Assembly: GCF_022539665.2 (NCBI RefSeq)
Contig: NC_081338.1
Location: 6,746,446 to 6,810,445 of the forward strand
Direction: 5' to 3'
Source: Daphnia carinata
Lineage: Eukaryota > Arthropoda > Branchiopoda > Diplostraca > Daphniidae
DNA length: 64,000 bases
Below the pieces are notes generated by a model. It had not been told where the DNA came from. It did not search any database and worked only from the letters and a program-made list of their open reading frames with translations. The first letter of the stretch is position 1, and every line of letters begins with the position of its first letter. This document shows, piece by piece, positions 59,201-64,000 of the stretch. The position numbers and the translations under genes were made by a program.

Positions 59201-61697
59201 ATTTTTTTAGCGTGAAAAATGGGAGAAATCACGAATATATTGGTCGAACGGGCTACTTTGTTATTGTTTTTTTTTTTTTTACGTCGTCCACTGCGGCCAG
59301 CAGTGAAAATAAACCCTATTTTTCTCTTCTTATTTATTTATTTTTTTGAATTCATCAAAAGAAAATCCCGAGCTATTTTTATGCGCTACCAGAGGTATCA
59401 TCATCTTCCTGGGGGTATAGGCGGTACTGCCTGAAGGGTCTTACCACAACAACATTCGATGTCGGTTCTTTTTTTTTTTTATTAAATGGGCATATCGCTT
59501 TTACTGTAGAGAAACTCCCCTTTCCAGCGAAATTGTTTTCCAACCAAAAATTTCATTTTTCAAAAAAAAAAAAAAAAAAATTATTGGTTTTAATCATTTT
59601 TTCTACCACCTCAAAAAATGTTGAGGCTTTGATGAGTGGTCACGACTGGTCCGGCTTGTTATTGCGGTCTTTGTGGTGGGAGAAAGCAAAAAAAAAAAAA
59701 AAAAAAAAAGACTGGAGAAAAAGATGAATATCCGCTTTCTCTTAGCCAACAACAACTTGAAAGCTGTTCCGTATGTCAGTTTCCTTCCGATTTCTGGCCA
59801 ATTGTTTCCTCCCTTTCTGTGATCAATAACCCAACGCACACCCCACACTCTCGAACCGGTGAGACAGCGCCTACCGATAGAACAAAAAAAAATGGCCTTT
59901 TTTTTGTGTGTTAGGTGTCCATGGTAGCTTGATCGATCCACCTTTCCATCAACTCTTAATGCACTCAAGTTTACTCTGACCCACACTCCCCCCGCAGACC
60001 CAAGAGAATCCGTGTTTTCCCCCCCGATGACTCAAGAAAAAAAAAAGAAACTTGGCATTTTGTTGTATTTGTCTGGAAAGAAAACCGACATGTGTGTACA
60101 TTGAACGCTAGACTACACACTTCACTTGTTTACGCTTCATCGATCTTTTCAGTTCTCTCATTTTTTTTTTTCTTCCCTTCTTTCGTTGTGTAACCGAAAG
60201 AAATGAGCTCGGACTGCTGGGGGTCTTGTAACGACCGAGAGGGGGCGCGATGGTTCATTGCTGATTGGTTTCATTAGACGATGAGGACGCGCAAATGTGC
60301 GCAAGATGACGTCCCATTAATCCCTTGTTATTGTCTATGGGGCCATTACGGGTAGGATACATTTCGGATGTTGCGTTAAACATTATTGGGATGAAAAAAA
60401 AAAATGGTTTGTTGTGTGCGCCACATGATGTGACTTTTTTTTTTTTTTTTTTAAGTTAAAGAAATAAAAGAGGATTTTTTTTTTGGGGGGGGGGATCTAA
60501 TCCGCTTTCGGGGGCCGATTCGCATCTTATATCTGCTAAACAAACACGAAGAATAAAAGGCAGGGGGATTGTGGACGAGTGAGGGGGGAAAGGAAGCGGA
60601 TGCGACAATGTCGGACTTCTTTTTTTTTATTTAGGATATAAAGAGAGGAGGGGGGAGATTTGCGGATGGTGTCCGTCTTTTAAGACCTGCTCTCCCTTGT
60701 CGGTGTAGGAAATCTCTCACGTTTGTGTGTGTGTGTGTTCGTCTTTATTATTCCGTCGTGTGTGTGGGGGGGAGGGTGTATTATCACGCTTCGATTGATT
60801 GCCTCTGTGATGTGTACGCAATCAGACATTTTATTCCAATCGATTTTGAGACTATCGATCTATAGGAATTGATTTCAGTAAATTTCACATGTTGGACAAT
60901 TTTTAAAAAATAATTCCTCAAAATAAAATGAAAATTTTGTTGTTAAAAAAAAAGTGGAGAGGAGGTAAAAGATCTTTTAAGGAGATTTTTTTTTTGTTTG
61001 ACACATTGTGAAATAGCCAGGTGTTTTTATGATGGAAAAGCCGGCAGTTTTTGAGTGTGTGTCGACTTTAAGTGGAAAACATTTTTACATGAAACTTTTT
61101 CTTTTTCCCTTTTTACGACGCAACGATAAAGTTGCAGGATTATAACTTTTTTCTCTTTCTCTCTCTCTCTTTCCTGATCCTTCGTTTGATGGTATCAAAA
61201 ACCACAAAAGGACGGAGGGTGGGGGGTGTAGGATTGATCCTTTTCGTGTTTTCGGCTCGCTCATTAGTTACAACGACAATCGGCTTTGATTGCCGTACCT
61301 CGTAAAATCACCCCCTTTGTCGATCGATAACCTTTCTGTTGTGTTGACGTTGTGTTTAGTTCTTGTGTTGTGCCATTGACGTCATTATCCAGGGAATGTT
61401 GGAACTTTCAATGGTCTACTTTATTCCGGATTTTGTTGTTTTCAAACAAGAAAAAAAAAAAGAGAGAGAGACGTTTTTGTTACAAGCCGGAAATGTAATT
61501 TTTATCTTTTTTTTTTTTTAGGACAATTATCTTGTCTTATTTTTGTTTGTTTCCTCGTGAGAAAATTCGACTTTTCCTTCCTCTTTTTTTTTTTTGCTTT
61601 TCCTTCAAATTTTATTCAAATTTTTTCTTTTTGGATTTCCCGCATTAGACGTCGCGTGCGTGTTTATCTCAAAGCACACACTAAAAATCTTTTTTCT

Positions 61698-61734
<37 letters not shown>

Positions 61735-63600
61735 CGGTTGTTATACATTTATATCTCCCCGCCAACCCTACATGCCGACATGTAGGGGTCGTGCGCGTTC
61801 ATAGCTCCCGCGGTTCAGTACATACGGTCGTCTTATGATTATGCGTACGAACGGCTAAGGGGTTGAAAATTTATCATTCCCGTCGTGGTAAGGGTTTCCG
61901 ATCGTGACGCTAAGATACAAACGTTAAGTCCCATGTAAAAAAAATATCGTGTATCTCATGTCCAAAGACATGGCCGTATTTCTTACGCGGGCCAGTTGTC
62001 AGACATTTTTATTTTTGAACAGTGGCTATGTAGCCAGCTGATTTGTTGAAGAATGTGCACCTCTTTTTGACGAACGCTGTCGTGCAATCATGGGCGTGGT
62101 ATAAGCGATTTGAAATAGCAAAGAAAATGAATGAATTGAATAACGACTCCATCTTGATGTATTTTTTTTTTTGTGTGTGTGTGTGCGGATCATTTGAAGA
62201 TAAAACAGGAGAGATTTTTGTTATTTATTTTGTCGAATTTTGTTTTGAAATTGAGGTCAAACCTGCCGGGCTACAACGGCTATAGTTGCCATTAGCGTGA
62301 TTGAATTCCAGACCCACATTTTCTTTTTTTTTCATAAAAAAAAGAGTCCATTTTCTATGATGTTTTCATATATTTGGAGATGGTAGACAAACAAGACGTG
62401 GGCTGTGGTACGCCGTTTTATCTCGGCTCTAATTATTTGCTTATCTTTATGTTTTTGCTCGTTCTAATGAGGTCAGAAAGCAAACAAAAAGGGGTAGAAC
62501 GAGTCAATGGCTTCTTCTTCGATGAGTCTATTTCGTGAATAACTCGTATGCAAATCTCGCCGCGGCCTTCCAATTCCATTCGTTTTTTTTTAATGCAAAG
62601 TGTGAGGTTGATGTTGGCCGACGAGCTACTGGTTTATTATACCGACATAATATTTCTTTTTTCCATTAAGAAAGAAATTTCATTTCTCCAGTGTTTTTTT
62701 TTTTTTACGTTTGGTATGCGGTTTATTTTCTAACGGCATTTTCTCTTATGATTTTCTGTTTTCTTCTACACGCCCGTGGGCAGATTCTTTAAACTTCGTT
62801 TTATCGACTTCAATATCTTCATTGAAAAAAAAAGAGGAAGGCGCACAAGGATCGTGACTTTTTATATTTTGTTATTCATAATATTAGACTATCCATTCCA
62901 TACGAACAATGAAATTGTTCTCTCCCCCTTTTTTAAAACCTTTCTTTCGTTCAATCTCTTTTGTCGTTTCGATGGATTGAAGGAGAAATGTGACGCGCCT
63001 TGCGCTCCAAACTGTGGATCGTCTTAAAAGATAACAAGAAGAAAAAAAAAAAGACCCCCAAAAAAATTGTGACAATTTTGACGGAAACAAAGCCACGAAA
63101 AAAAGGGAGGACGTTATCTCACTTCCGCACGACAGGGCGTCCCCAGGGTTGGAAAATTGAATGTTGTGAATGATACGATAGGTATTTATAAACGAGTACG
63201 TGTCATATATATATTTCTCTTTCTTTTCTTTCTCTGGCAATAACGGTGGAAAAGCCACACATCTTTTGTACGTAGAACGTTTGGTATGTTCAGACGCTTT
63301 TCATATGTATTATATCAAACTTGACCCCTTTTTTTTTTTTAACGAAAAAGAAAAAGAAAAACAGAACACAAAAAAGCTGCAGGGGTTGTGGGAACCAAGC
63401 ACACGCTCACTCACGGGTCAGATCGGGTAATTACCTGTTTTTTTTTTTGTTTTTTTTTTTCTTTCCCCCTTCTTGATTTCACGCCGGGAATGCTTTACTT
63501 GTACGCCTTTGCACACACACATACACGCACTTTAAAACATTTTTTTATTTGGGGAGGGGGAAAAAAAGTACGCACGGCAGGGGGGGTTAGACGCGCGTGC
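56286..63600. other. Homopolymer-rich non-coding DNA
   Basis: Long T, A and G runs, short GT runs and no supported exon on either strand. A TATA-like GATATAAAG at about 60636 and TATTTATAAACG at about 63183 are present without a matching leader. If a third stomatin core lies to the right, this would be its first intron. Confidence 0.5.
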
Positions 63601-63728
63601 CCTTTTCCTCCCATTTCTTCTTTTTTTTTTTTTTTTTTTTTTTTTAAGAAGCGCGCGTATTTAAATAGCCATCAGAAAAAGGAATCTTTTTTAACGGTTT
63701 TGATGGTGTTTTAGTACAAACTGTTACG

Positions 63729-63753
63729 ATGGTGCAGAACCAAGTGGAAATCG
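63729..63753 (+). CDS. Weak candidate first coding exon
   Basis: It encodes MVQNQVEI plus one base at a TCG-GTAACG donor, again phase 1. A TATTTAAATA box lies about 70 bases upstream at 63658. Too short to be sure. Confidence 0.25.
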
Positions 63754-64000
63754 GTAACGATACGTGTTTCCTGGTATTAACGATTTCGAAGTAAACACTT
63801 TTGAGAAGGAATGGCGGAGGCAAAACGGGTAAAAAAAAAACAACAACAACCTGTTATTATTATTCGTGGTATTGTGGAATTTTTTTTGGTGCTTAGTAGC
63901 TCTCGTGTCGTTCTTTCTTTTTTTGTGGGTAACGATATTCACTATTATTATTACTGATCGTGGTGGTAAGTTTCAAACGGCCGGAGATAACTGAAAACGT

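Overview
The window is animal nuclear DNA, most likely from an arthropod. The guess of a Daphnia-like crustacean is inference: it rests on compact spliced exons, abundant poly-T, poly-A and poly-G tracts, short inverted-repeat elements, and a band-7 protein closest to the insect CG42540/AGAP004871 type. Nothing resembles bacterial genes or operons.

The clear genes are two tandem copies of a spliced stomatin-like (band 7/SPFH) core. Copy A occupies 42-6440 and copy B 48294-53747, about 48 kb apart and both on the + strand. Each has seven coding exons in the same order and phases: a membrane-hairpin exon, an SPFH exon, two interchangeable 98-nt versions of the next exon (3a and 3b), and three more exons ending in a stop codon. 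The splice frame allows only one of 3a or 3b per mRNA. Exons 3a, 3b and nearly all of exon 4 are identical in sequence between the copies, while other exons carry many silent differences and most introns do not align.

Both core genes lack their own start codon, because the hairpin exon begins mid-codon and needs an upstream exon ending in phase 1. Copy A's leaders would lie left of the window. Between 24.7 and 48.0 kb I find several ATG-starting, coding-like exons that end in phase 1: 24749, 34427, 36606, 40441, 47800 and, weaker, 25653. I read these as alternative first exons giving copy B different cytoplasmic N-termini. A similar leader sits downstream of copy B at 56180, with a weaker one at 63729, suggesting another core to the right of the window.

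The stretch from about 7.5 to 22 kb differs: fewer homopolymers, more AT, many repeats. It holds inverted-repeat elements (7961-8673, 10596-10916, 14068-14805), tRNA-like repeat fragments, a 23-bp minisatellite, CTCF-like motifs and several decayed or unrecognised coding fragments. A small unrecognised gene on the minus strand (about 28.9-30.05 kb), with a poly(A) signal, lies nested among the copy B leader exons. The remaining long stretches are introns or intergenic DNA in which I see only simple repeats and scattered TATA-like boxes.
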